Made by a program: the position numbers and the translations under genes. DNA of 6,933 nucleotides from positions 1 through 6,933 of the forward strand of contig JABDQK010000237.1 of NCBI GenBank assembly GCA_013042255.1. The letters run 5' to 3'. The stretch is from Flavobacteriaceae bacterium (GTDB lineage: Bacteria; Bacteroidota; Bacteroidia; Flavobacteriales; Flavobacteriaceae). Shown here in pieces: positions 1-6,933 of this stretch. Each line of letters begins with the position of its first letter. The stretch's first letter is position 1. Under the pieces are notes generated by a model. The model worked only from the letters and a program-made list of their open reading frames with translations. It was not told where the DNA came from and searched no databases.

Positions 1-373
1 GTTGCCGAATGCTAAAGTCGAACTCCTTTCTGGGAAAATAGGGAACATAAGAATAAAACGACTTGTCTAGATCTATCTTCTTCTCCATTACCATTTTTGC
101 AAGGGCCATGGAAGCAATAGGTTTGGATGCACTCGCGATTCTAAAAATGGTTTTTTGCGGGTCTACAGGAATTCGGTCGTCTATGTCGGCCCATCCAAAA
201 CCCTTTTGAATTACCTTCTTCCCTCGGTGCAGCACGGTAACAGCCATTCCAGGTACTTTTGATTCATCTACCCAGGTATTAAAAGGCAGGTAAAACGGCA
301 CTGATAAATCTTCCAGATCTTTCTCAGTCGTCTGTCTGGAAAATAATTTGAGAATGTTCGAAAAAAATCCCAT
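1..373 (-). CDS. LACTB-like serine hydrolase (beta-lactamase/PBP family), 3' end cut by window
   Basis: The visible 124 residues are the N-terminal part of a class C beta-lactamase/penicillin-binding-protein-like serine hydrolase (Pfam Beta-lactamase, PF00144). What is seen: a segment VPGMAVTVLHRGKKV around residues 40-54, then FRIASASKPIASMALAKM, whose SASK at residues 81-84 is the SxxK motif with nucleophile Ser81 and general base Lys84. The following IDLDKSF...YVPYFP stretch resembles the LACTB subgroup (serine peptidase-like) more than true beta-lactamases. The downstream YxN and HxG/KTG motifs lie beyond the window. The ATG is 2 bases after the stop of the upstream DUF2807 gene, which fixes the start and suggests coupled translation. 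The N-terminus (MGFFSNILKLFSRQ) has no convincing signal peptide, so location is uncertain. Substrate cannot be told. The family call is secure; a peptidase rather than esterase role is inference. Confidence 0.9.
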   Translation of the reverse strand, partial: MGFFSNILKLFSRQTTEKDLEDLSVPFYLPFNTWVDESKVPGMAVTVLHRGKKVIQKGFGWADIDDRIPVDPQKTIFRIASASKPIASMALAKMVMEKKIDLDKSFYSYVPYFPRKEFDFSIRQ

Positions 374-375
374 TA

Positions 376-1143
376 TTAGTCGTTGTAAATCAACTCCCCC
401 CGGTACAGCACTTCCACGGAAACTGAGTCTGGACGGTTAAAACTTATAACGTCACCCGTTCCTCTAATCACCCCTCTTAGAATCTGCTGTGGGTTTATCA
501 GGATGTCATTACTCCCTCTGTGGTTGACGATGACTTCCTCAGCCAGCAGGGATTCGGCTTCAATTCTTGAATCTCCTGCTGCTATAGTAGTGTTGAATCG
601 CTCAGCGTTCCCGGCCACTTTAAAATATGCAATTCCATTGGCAACCAGTTGCAGATTCTGTACATCTACGGTCATGTCAAAAGATCCGTCTGTAGTTTCC
701 GTTTCAGGGTTATTAAAGCTCTCGGTGATTAGGGTGAGGTTAGGAAAATCCAGGGTACCCTCACTACTAACCGGCCAACCTGTACTACTTCTGATTTCAT
801 TGATATTGGGGGAGGTTACTAAAACCTTCGTTATCCCGTATTCCCTGAAGAGATTACAATTATTGGTATTTCGCAAAATCAGGGTATTATCCTCCACGCT
901 CGCACTAACCTCTTCCCTCAGGTACTCCCCAGTTTCTATGATTACCTGCTGTTGGGTTCCCGATTCTACAACAAGCTGAACTCCTTCATATACCGTAATT
1001 TTTTCAAAACCAGGCAGGGTTACCTCATCCTGTACCAGATCACCTGCATTCTGGAAACAATCGGGAACATTATCTCCGTTGCAGCCAGATAAAAACAGGG
1101 CAGCAAAAACGGTTATATATTTCAGTGTTTTTACTCTTTTCAT
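376..1143 (-). CDS. DUF2807 / head GIN domain lipoprotein
   Basis: This is a 255-residue lipoprotein of the DUF2807 (putative auto-transporter adhesin, head GIN) family. Residues 1-20 are a basic start (MKRVK), a hydrophobic stretch and the lipobox LSGC, giving lipidated Cys21. From about residue 45 (FEKITVYEGVQLVV) to the C-terminus runs the repetitive beta-strand pattern typical of the family, ending in G.I.GTGDV...RPDSV...YRGEL. Apart from Cys21 the only cysteines are Cys29 and Cys96 (NNCN); I infer they could form a disulfide. The ATG at 1143 overlaps the TGA of the upstream barrel gene as ATGA. A longer reading back to 1218 would run 76 bases into that gene and place non-signal sequence ahead of the signal peptide, so it is rejected. 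Acidic residues soon after Cys21 (NGDNVPD) might favour surface export, as in other Bacteroidota lipoproteins, but this is weak. The molecular function of the family is not established. Confidence 0.92.
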   Translation of the reverse strand: MKRVKTLKYITVFAALFLSGCNGDNVPDCFQNAGDLVQDEVTLPGFEKITVYEGVQLVVESGTQQQVIIETGEYLREEVSASVEDNTLILRNTNNCNLFREYGITKVLVTSPNINEIRSSTGWPVSSEGTLDFPNLTLITESFNNPETETTDGSFDMTVDVQNLQLVANGIAYFKVAGNAERFNTTIAAGDSRIEAESLLAEEVIVNHRGSNDILINPQQILRGVIRGTGDVISFNRPDSVSVEVLYRGELIYND

Positions 1144-2237
1144 AGTCTTATTCCTATTCCCATTTCTACAGCTTCCGCTTTTGCAGCATGTGATTTGAGG
1201 CTGAGGGCTGCAAACCATTTATCCCCAAAATATCGTTTGACCCCTACCCGATTGTACACCTGTCCTTCGAAGTCGAAGGGATAGTACACATAGTATCCCA
1301 GTTGGGTAATTACACTGAGCTTATTGATAAACAATTCATGCCCAACGAAAATTCCAACTCTCTTAAAGTCGGTTGCAGGATCCACCTCAAGTTCAGGGAA
1401 GGAGATCGACTGAAACCGGATCAGTTCTTTCAGAAAATTAGAGTAAAATACGTCCGATCCCAACTGAATAGCGCTAAACTTTCCAAGGCGTTTATCGGCA
1501 TAGGCCGAGAAAATATAAAAGGGATATTGTCCTGAATTAATTACATCACTCTCATTAATTCCACTTCTGAAAACCAGGTTCATCTTAACTGATTCCCTTA
1601 TTTCGGGTTGTTCCTTTCGTATAAACTCCTCATTAGGATCGCCCTTGAGATCGTAGATCAAACCTGCGTTAAAAGCAAAAGTATTGGTGGAGGTATTTGG
1701 TGCTTTTACGTTGGCATTGGAATAATGGACCAGGGAAATACCGGCCTTTACACCGAGGTTTTTATAGAGACGTGGCCTGTTATAATTGAAGACCAGGAAA
1801 GTAGAACTCATAAGATGCGAGCCATAGGCATTATTCCTGAAATTCTCCTCTTTGTTGTAGGGGTTGGTATTGTACGCAATTCCCTGCCCGATCCGGAATT
1901 GCAGCTTACGTTTCAGCAGATAAAAATTATAATGCAGATAAACGCCCAGATTATGTCCGAGGGTACTGTTCTTCATATCCTGATACACCACTGAAAAGCC
2001 GGTATCTGGAAAATTGAAAGGGGCCTCCCACCCTTCATGTCCGAAAGTCTGCTTGTTAAAGCCAAGAATAACACCTGACGGATGTTCTCTGATAAGATGT
2101 GATATGTCTGTATTGTGCAACAGGATAGAGCCATAAAAGGGCGTTACATCCATATTCCAGTAGGCAGGAGTATCCTCCTGTTGGGCATAGCCCAGGGAGA
2201 AGCACAGCAGGCATAAAAGTAAGATCCGGATTTTCAT
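1140..2237 (-). CDS. PagL/acyloxyacyl hydrolase-like outer-membrane beta-barrel protein
   Basis: This 365-residue protein resembles the PagL-type lipid A 3-O-deacylase family, often named acyloxyacyl hydrolase in flavobacteria. A signal peptide covers residues 1-18 (MKIRILLLCLLCFSLGYA, cut before QQ). Alternating hydrophobic and aromatic strands follow, consistent with an outer-membrane barrel. The motif SLVHYSNA carries His171 and Ser173, matching the His-x-Ser of the PagL catalytic site. The position 14 residues after the His, where Pseudomonas PagL has its catalytic Glu, is Asn185 here. The protein is about twice the length of PagL; residues from about 217 form a second barrel-like half ending in LKSHAAKAEAVEMGIGIRL. 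A longer reading from a TTG at 2255 is possible, but the ATG at 2237 places the signal peptide exactly at the start. The stop overlaps the next gene as ATGA. Removal of a lipid A acyl chain is a family-based inference; activity is unproven given the missing Glu. Confidence 0.85.
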   Translation of the reverse strand: MKIRILLLCLLCFSLGYAQQEDTPAYWNMDVTPFYGSILLHNTDISHLIREHPSGVILGFNKQTFGHEGWEAPFNFPDTGFSVVYQDMKNSTLGHNLGVYLHYNFYLLKRKLQFRIGQGIAYNTNPYNKEENFRNNAYGSHLMSSTFLVFNYNRPRLYKNLGVKAGISLVHYSNANVKAPNTSTNTFAFNAGLIYDLKGDPNEEFIRKEQPEIRESVKMNLVFRSGINESDVINSGQYPFYIFSAYADKRLGKFSAIQLGSDVFYSNFLKELIRFQSISFPELEVDPATDFKRVGIFVGHELFINKLSVITQLGYYVYYPFDFEGQVYNRVGVKRYFGDKWFAALSLKSHAAKAEAVEMGIGIRL

Positions 2238-2294
2238 GGGGCGTAAAAATAGCAATTATTCGGCTGGTGTAAACGGGTATTGATCCCACCGGGA
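2238..2294 (-). other. 57-base gap between metF and the envelope genes
   Basis: This is the only non-coding gap of any size in the window. It holds a short perfect inverted repeat (ATCCC, 3-base loop, GGGAT, at 2283-2295) that begins inside the metF stop codon and is not followed by a T-run on the minus strand. It is therefore not a convincing terminator. On the minus strand, TATTTTTA just before the ATG resembles the Bacteroidota -7 element TAnnTTTG but lies only a few bases from the start codon. No clear Shine-Dalgarno site is present. Read-through from metF into the envelope genes is plausible. Confidence 0.5.
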
Positions 2295-3248
2295 TTAAAA
2301 TATTGCTTTGGCTATTTCCCGGATATTGTCACTTTTACCCATAGAGTAATAATGAAGTACTGGTGCTCCTGCATCTTTGAGTTCTTTTGATTGGGCGATG
2401 GCCCATTCAATTCCTACCTGCCTTATTGCTGTGTTATTCCTACATTTCTCTACTTCCTCGATAAGATCCTGGGGCAAATCGATCCGGAATACCTGAGGTA
2501 GTAATTGGAGGTGCCTTTTTACGGCGATAGGTTTAATTCCTGGAATGATGGGCACATCAATTCCTGCTTCCCGTGCCGCGGTAACAAAATCAAAGTATTT
2601 CTGGTTGTCAAAAAACATCTGAGTTACGATGTATTGAGCTCCGAGATCAACCTTTTTCTTAAGCCATTTCAGATCGGTCTTCATGGAAGGGGCTTCCATA
2701 TGTTTCTCGGGATATCCTGCTACACCAATACAAAAGTCGGAACAATTATCAGTTTCGATTACTTCGTGAAGATACTGTCCGGAATTCAGGTTTCTGATCT
2801 GACTAACTAGTTCTGAAGCGTATTTATGACCTCCCTTTGTAGGTTCAAAATATTGCTCTCCTTTCATAGCGTCTCCCCTTAATGCCATGATATTATCAAT
2901 TCCCAGATAGTGACAATCTACCAACAGGTATTCAGTCTCTTCTTTTGTAAATCCGCCACAGAGCACATGAGGAATGGTATCTACATCATATTTGTGTTTT
3001 ATTGAAGCACAAATTCCAACGGTTCCAGGGCGCATTCTGGTTAGTTTCTTGTCTAGTAAGCCATCGCGGTCTATGTAGACGTATTCCTCCCGCGAGGTAG
3101 TCACGTCTATAAATGGAGGCTTAAACTCCATCAAGGGGTCTATATTGTCATAAAGCTCCTTAATACTCCTGCCTTTTACAGGCGGGATAATCTCAAAGGA
3201 AAAAAGGGTTTCCCCTTTGGCCCTCTCTATATGTTCGGTTACTTTCAT
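2295..3248 (-). CDS. metF: 5,10-methylenetetrahydrofolate reductase
   Basis: MetF reduces 5,10-methylene-THF to 5-methyl-THF with FAD and NAD(P)H, supplying the methyl donor for methionine synthase in the cytoplasm. The 317 residues span one MTHFR TIM-barrel domain (PF02219), slightly longer than the 296-residue E. coli enzyme. Visible landmarks are SFEIIPP with Glu19 at the catalytic glutamate position, IDVTTS near residue 50, the FAD-site motif MALRGD ending in Asp126, VTQMFFD with Gln210 (folate-contacting position), and PGIKP at 236-240. There is no C-terminal regulatory domain as in eukaryotic MTHFR. The ATG at 3248 is preceded by a purine-rich leader (AAAACAGCAAAAAGA) that fills the 15 bases after the methionine synthase stop, so the genes almost certainly share a transcript. 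All expected motifs are intact, and the function is secure by family and context. Confidence 0.97.
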   Translation of the reverse strand: MKVTEHIERAKGETLFSFEIIPPVKGRSIKELYDNIDPLMEFKPPFIDVTTSREEYVYIDRDGLLDKKLTRMRPGTVGICASIKHKYDVDTIPHVLCGGFTKEETEYLLVDCHYLGIDNIMALRGDAMKGEQYFEPTKGGHKYASELVSQIRNLNSGQYLHEVIETDNCSDFCIGVAGYPEKHMEAPSMKTDLKWLKKKVDLGAQYIVTQMFFDNQKYFDFVTAAREAGIDVPIIPGIKPIAVKRHLQLLPQVFRIDLPQDLIEEVEKCRNNTAIRQVGIEWAIAQSKELKDAGAPVLHYYSMGKSDNIREIAKAIF

Positions 3249-3263
3249 TCTTTTTGCTGTTTT

Positions 3264-6002
3264 TTAATCTGCCAGGTTCGGTGCCAGCCATTTACCAGCC
3301 TCTTTCAATGTAATTCCTTTACGATTTGCATAGTCTTCTAATTGATCCTGAGCAATTTTGCCAACCCCAAAATAACGGGCTTGAGGGTGAGCAAAATAGT
3401 AACCACTGACACTGGCTGCAGGCCACATCGCAAGACTTTCGGTTAAGGTAACTCCAATAGTTTCCTCTACATTCAGCATCTCCCAGATGGTTTTCTTTTC
3501 AAGATGGTCGGGGCAGGCAGGATATCCCGGGGCAGGCCTGATTCCCTTGTATGCCTCACGGATCAAATCTTCATTGGAAAGTGATTCACTCCCGGCATAT
3601 CCCCAATAATCTGTTCTGATCTCCCTGTGCAGATATTCGGCAAAAGCCTCTGCCAGCCGATCGGCCAAAGCCTTCACCATGATTGCACTATAATCATCTA
3701 GCTCTGCTTCATATTTTCTAGCCAGTTCTTCCGTACCAAAACCTGCCGTTACACAGAAACATCCTATATAGTCCTGTATCCCCGATGACCTGGGGGCAAC
3801 AAAATCGGCAAGTGCCAGATGTGGTGTTCCTTTCTTTTTCTGTAGTTGCTGCCTTAAAGTACGAAAGACATAAGGTGGCTTATCCCGTTTGAGCAGCACT
3901 TCAATATCGTCGTCATTTATAGAATTTGCAGGAAAAAGACCAAAGACTGCTCTGGCCTTTAATAGTCTTTTTTCAATTATGGTATTCAACATCTCCTTTG
4001 CATCGTTAAACAAGCCGGTTGCCTGCTCCCCTACCACCTCATCCTTCAAAATATGGGGATATTTGCCGTGAAGATCCCAGCTTCGAAAAAACGGAGTCCA
4101 GTCTATATAAGGTTCCAGGAGACTTAGGTCTACCTCTTTAAGGACATGCGTTCCTATTTGTTTAGGTTCTGTAATTTCTGAATTTTTCCAGGACAAGGCC
4201 AATTTGTTCTTTCGTGCTTCCCCAATACTGAGGTACTCTTTTTGTTTCCGCCGATCGAGAAATTTGTCACGAAAATCGGCGTAGTTTAGTTTCAACTCTT
4301 TTATGTAATCTTCAGAGCGGTCCTGCTGAAGAAGATCCCCAACCACAGTAACTGCTCTGGAAGCATCATTGACATGAACTACCGCAGCTTTGTACTGAGG
4401 GTCTATCTTAACTGCTGTATGGGCTTTGCTCGTTGTAGCACCACCGATCAGCAAAGGAACTTTAAAATTCTGCAGCTCCATCTCTTTTGCCAGAAATACC
4501 ATTTCATCCAGGGAGGGGGTAATGAGTCCGCTTAACCCAACAATATCCACCTGATGTTCTACGGCTTTTTGAATGATCTTTTCCGGAGGGACCATGACAC
4601 CTAAATCAATAATTTCGTAGTTATTGCATGCAAGGACCACACTTACAATGTTTTTACCTATATCGTGTACATCCCCTTTTACTGTTGCTAAAAGTATCTT
4701 CCCGGCCGATCCGCGCGCAGACTCCTCCTGAGATGCTTCGATATAGGGTGTTAGGTAGGCCACGGCCTTTTTCATAACCCTGGCTGATTTCACTACCTGG
4801 GGAAGGAACATTTTACCACTTCCAAAGAGATCACCAACTACATTCATCCCGTTCATCAGATGCCCCTCTATCACTTCAATTGGTTTTTCAGCGCTTTTTC
4901 TGGCCTCCTCTACATCTTCAATGATATACTCGTCTATTCCTTTTACCAGTGCCCTTGTAATCCTGTCCTGTATGGATTCTTCCCGCCAGCTAAGATCTTT
5001 TTTATTCTGCCTGGATTTGCCTACTACCTTTTCAGCAAAATCCAATAGCCTTTCAGTAGCATCATGGCGTCTGTTCAAGATCACATCCTCCACATAATCA
5101 AGAAGATCCTCCGGAATATCATCGTATACTTCCAGCAGTGCCGGATTCACAATCCCCATATTCATACCGGCCCTGATGGCATGGTACAGGAAGACTGAAT
5201 GCATAGCCTCCCGTACAGTTGTATTCCCTCTAAAACTAAAAGATACATTACTCACACCCCCACTCACACTGCAGTGAGGCAGGTTTTCCCTTACCCACCG
5301 GGTAGCCTCAATAAAATCGACAGCATTGCGCTTGTGTTCTTCCATCCCCGTAGCTACCGGAAATACATTAAGGTCGAAAATGATGTCTTCAGGAGGAAAG
5401 TTTAGTTGATGCACAAGGATGTCATACGATCTCCCTGCAATCTCAATCCTGCGTTCATAGGTATCGGCCTGCCCCTGTTCATCAAAGGCCATGATTATTA
5501 CGGCGGCCCCGTATCGTCTTATGAGTTTCGCCTGGCGGATAAATTCTTCCTCCCCTTCCTTCAGGCTGATGGAGTTCACCACGCATTTTCCCTGAGCCAC
5601 CTGCAGTCCGGCCTCGAGGATTTCCCATTTGGAACTGTCAATCATCAGCGGCACTCTGGCGATATCAGGTTCTGCCAGGATCAGATTGAGAAATTTTACC
5701 ATTGCTTCCTTCCCATCGATCAGACCATCATCCATATTCACATCGATGATCTGGGCACCACCTTCCACCTGGTGTCTGGCAATTTCAACGGCTTCCTCAA
5801 ATTTTCCTTCCTTTATTAAGCGAAGAAACTTACGGGATCCGGCTACATTGGTTCGTTCCCCAATATTGATAAAATTGCTTTCAGGAGTAATTACAAGGGG
5901 CTCCAGGCCTGAGAGTTTTAGCGGCCTGATTTCACTCCTCTTTTCTGATGGGAGCTGAAATGAAGAATGATCCTTATGGCTATGGAGTTGATCACTTGTC
6001 AT
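3264..6002 (-). CDS. metH: Methionine synthase, folate/cobalamin/reactivation subunit (split MetH, C-terminal part)
   Basis: This 912-residue protein matches E. coli MetH from the linker after the homocysteine domain to the C-terminus. After a poorly conserved 28-residue lead come the pterin-binding domain (about 38-300; [12 protein letters not shown] at 45-56, [14 protein letters not shown]), the helical cap (about 335-425; [19 protein letters not shown]), and the cobalamin-binding domain (about 433-560). In the last, GDVHDIGKN supplies the DxHxxG motif with axial ligand His446 and is followed by SGLITPS and GGATTS. The AdoMet-dependent reactivation domain (about 585-905) contains [12 protein letters not shown] at 822-833 and [12 protein letters not shown]. 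The protein moves the methyl group from 5-methyl-THF through cob(I)alamin to homocysteine bound on the partner subunit. Its ATG overlaps the TGA of that partner as ATGA. Every key motif is present, so this is a natural split rather than a broken gene. Confidence 0.97.
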   Translation of the reverse strand: MTSDQLHSHKDHSSFQLPSEKRSEIRPLKLSGLEPLVITPESNFINIGERTNVAGSRKFLRLIKEGKFEEAVEIARHQVEGGAQIIDVNMDDGLIDGKEAMVKFLNLILAEPDIARVPLMIDSSKWEILEAGLQVAQGKCVVNSISLKEGEEEFIRQAKLIRRYGAAVIIMAFDEQGQADTYERRIEIAGRSYDILVHQLNFPPEDIIFDLNVFPVATGMEEHKRNAVDFIEATRWVRENLPHCSVSGGVSNVSFSFRGNTTVREAMHSVFLYHAIRAGMNMGIVNPALLEVYDDIPEDLLDYVEDVILNRRHDATERLLDFAEKVVGKSRQNKKDLSWREESIQDRITRALVKGIDEYIIEDVEEARKSAEKPIEVIEGHLMNGMNVVGDLFGSGKMFLPQVVKSARVMKKAVAYLTPYIEASQEESARGSAGKILLATVKGDVHDIGKNIVSVVLACNNYEIIDLGVMVPPEKIIQKAVEHQVDIVGLSGLITPSLDEMVFLAKEMELQNFKVPLLIGGATTSKAHTAVKIDPQYKAAVVHVNDASRAVTVVGDLLQQDRSEDYIKELKLNYADFRDKFLDRRKQKEYLSIGEARKNKLALSWKNSEITEPKQIGTHVLKEVDLSLLEPYIDWTPFFRSWDLHGKYPHILKDEVVGEQATGLFNDAKEMLNTIIEKRLLKARAVFGLFPANSINDDDIEVLLKRDKPPYVFRTLRQQLQKKKGTPHLALADFVAPRSSGIQDYIGCFCVTAGFGTEELARKYEAELDDYSAIMVKALADRLAEAFAEYLHREIRTDYWGYAGSESLSNEDLIREAYKGIRPAPGYPACPDHLEKKTIWEMLNVEETIGVTLTESLAMWPAASVSGYYFAHPQARYFGVGKIAQDQLEDYANRKGITLKEAGKWLAPNLAD

Positions 6003-6933
6003 ACCTCTAAATGGGATTTTCTCGGCTCATATTCAGCCGCCAACCGTGCTATCGCACTGATATGTGCAGGGGTTGTTCCACAACATCCCCCTACAATATT
6101 CACCAGGTTTTTTTCGAGATATTCCCTGATCTGTGCAGCCATTTCCTCCGGACTCTGGTCGTATTCTCCGAAGGCATTGGGCAGACCGGCATTGGGATGA
6201 GCCGAGACCGGGTATGGGGTCTTTGCGGCTAAGATCTGTAGGTGTGGAACCAACTGACTCGCTCCCAGCGCGCAATTAAAACCTACCGACAGGAAGGGAA
6301 TGTGTGATACTGATATTAAAAAAGATTCGGCAGTCTGACCTGATAAAGTACGCCCTGAGGCATCAGTGATGGTGCCACTGATCATCACCGGAATGGCAAT
6401 CCCACGCTCTTCTTTGATCTCTTCTATTGCAAATAATGCTGCTTTCGCATTAAGCGTATCAAAAATAGTTTCTACGAGAAGGAGATCCACTCCTCCATCC
6501 AAAAGGGCTGAAGCTTGCTCGTGATATGCCTTTCTGAGAGCCTCAAATGAAATGGCTCGAAAACCAGGGTCGTTTACATCCGGAGACATGCTTGCCGTTT
6601 TATTGGTAGGGCCCATACTACCGGCTACAAAGCGCGGTTTGTGGGGTTCCTCCCGGGTAAATTCTTCGGCTACTTCTTTTGCTATACGAGCCGATTCATA
6701 ATTCAATTCATACACCAGTTCCTGCATATGGTAGTCTGCCATGGCAACTGATGTTGAAGAAAAGGTATTCGTCTCCACGATATCCGCTCCGGCGGCAAAG
6801 TATTTCCTGTGTATTTCTGCAATTGCAGCAGGCTGGGTAAGGGAAAGCAGGTCGTTATTTCCCTGCAGGGGATGTGTCCATTCCCTGAACCGATCACCTC
6901 TGAAATCTGATTCTGTAAAATTGTATTGTTGAA
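5999..6933 (-). CDS. metH: Methionine synthase, homocysteine-binding subunit (split MetH, N-terminal part), 5' end cut by window
   Basis: The visible 310 residues are the zinc-dependent homocysteine S-methyltransferase domain (PF02574) and align without gaps to E. coli MetH from about residue 28. Roughly 27 residues, including the expected DGGMGT motif, lie outside the window. Seen near the start are [18 protein letters not shown] and [21 protein letters not shown], then [28 protein letters not shown] and [18 protein letters not shown]. The three zinc ligands are intact: the Cys of GFNCALG (codon 6274-6272) and the Cys pair of VGGCCGTTP (codons 6085-6080). Their 63-residue spacing equals that of Cys247 and Cys310/311 in E. 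coli. A GTG at 6778 lies inside the conserved ADIVETNTF motif and is not the start; the frame stays open to the edge. The protein ends soon after the Cys pair and overlaps the folate/cobalamin subunit gene by ATGA. It binds and activates homocysteine and must pair with that subunit. Confidence 0.96.
   Translation of the reverse strand, partial: QQYNFTESDFRGDRFREWTHPLQGNNDLLSLTQPAAIAEIHRKYFAAGADIVETNTFSSTSVAMADYHMQELVYELNYESARIAKEVAEEFTREEPHKPRFVAGSMGPTNKTASMSPDVNDPGFRAISFEALRKAYHEQASALLDGGVDLLLVETIFDTLNAKAALFAIEEIKEERGIAIPVMISGTITDASGRTLSGQTAESFLISVSHIPFLSVGFNCALGASQLVPHLQILAAKTPYPVSAHPNAGLPNAFGEYDQSPEEMAAQIREYLEKNLVNIVGGCCGTTPAHISAIARLAAEYEPRKSHLEV

Noticed and set aside
1144..1218. A longer DUF2807 lipoprotein starting at 1218.
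   Set aside because: It would place 25 non-signal residues before the signal peptide and overlap the upstream gene by far more than the ATGA junction at 1143.
2283..2295. Short perfect inverted repeat (ATCCC-ACC-GGGAT) right after metF, as a possible terminator.
   Set aside because: The stem is only 5 base pairs, it overlaps the metF stop codon, and no T-run follows on the minus strand.
5406..5819. A 137-residue plus-strand open frame and other plus-strand frames across the window.
   Set aside because: They lie antisense to strongly conserved metH, metF and envelope genes, have no recognisable domains, and look like byproducts of codon use on the coding strand.
6107..6115. An A AAA AAC heptamer, in frame, inside the homocysteine subunit gene on the minus strand, matching a -1 frameshift slippery site.
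   Set aside because: The zero frame carries the conserved VGGCCGTTP zinc motif just downstream. A -1 shift would lose those cysteines and stop near 6033, before the end of the gene. I saw no supporting hairpin, so it is probably a chance homopolymer.
6741..6778. A start codon for the homocysteine subunit at GTG 6778.
   Set aside because: The frame stays open to the window edge and upstream residues ([24 protein letters not shown]) match MetH, so the true start lies outside the window.

Overview
All six genes in this window lie on the minus strand and fill almost all of it. The protein families, the moderate GC content, the absence of clear Shine-Dalgarno sites and the split methionine synthase point to a member of the Bacteroidota, most likely the family Flavobacteriaceae. 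The genus cannot be named from this stretch. In transcription order (high to low coordinates) the window holds a one-carbon/methionine block followed by a cell-envelope block.

The methionine block (6933 down to 2295) encodes cobalamin-dependent methionine synthase as two polypeptides. The first is the zinc/homocysteine half, cut by the window edge. The second is a 912-residue folate, cobalamin and reactivation half. The two genes share a 4-base ATGA overlap. MetF, 5,10-methylenetetrahydrofolate reductase, follows after 15 bases and makes the 5-methyl-THF that the synthase consumes. The three genes therefore form a complete remethylation module.

The envelope block (2237 down to 1) starts 57 bases after metF. 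It encodes a PagL/acyloxyacyl-hydrolase-like outer-membrane barrel protein, then a DUF2807 (head GIN) lipoprotein whose start overlaps the previous stop by ATGA. Last is a LACTB-like serine hydrolase that begins 2 bases after the lipoprotein stop and runs off the window. The tight junctions argue that these three are translated from one message. I see no terminator between the two blocks, so they may be co-transcribed with metF.

I found no RNA genes, CRISPR arrays, mobile elements, riboswitches or long repeats. No undescribed system stands out. The points most worth a second look are the split MetH, the PagL-like protein that lacks the usual catalytic Glu and has a long C-terminal half, and the tightly coupled envelope trio.
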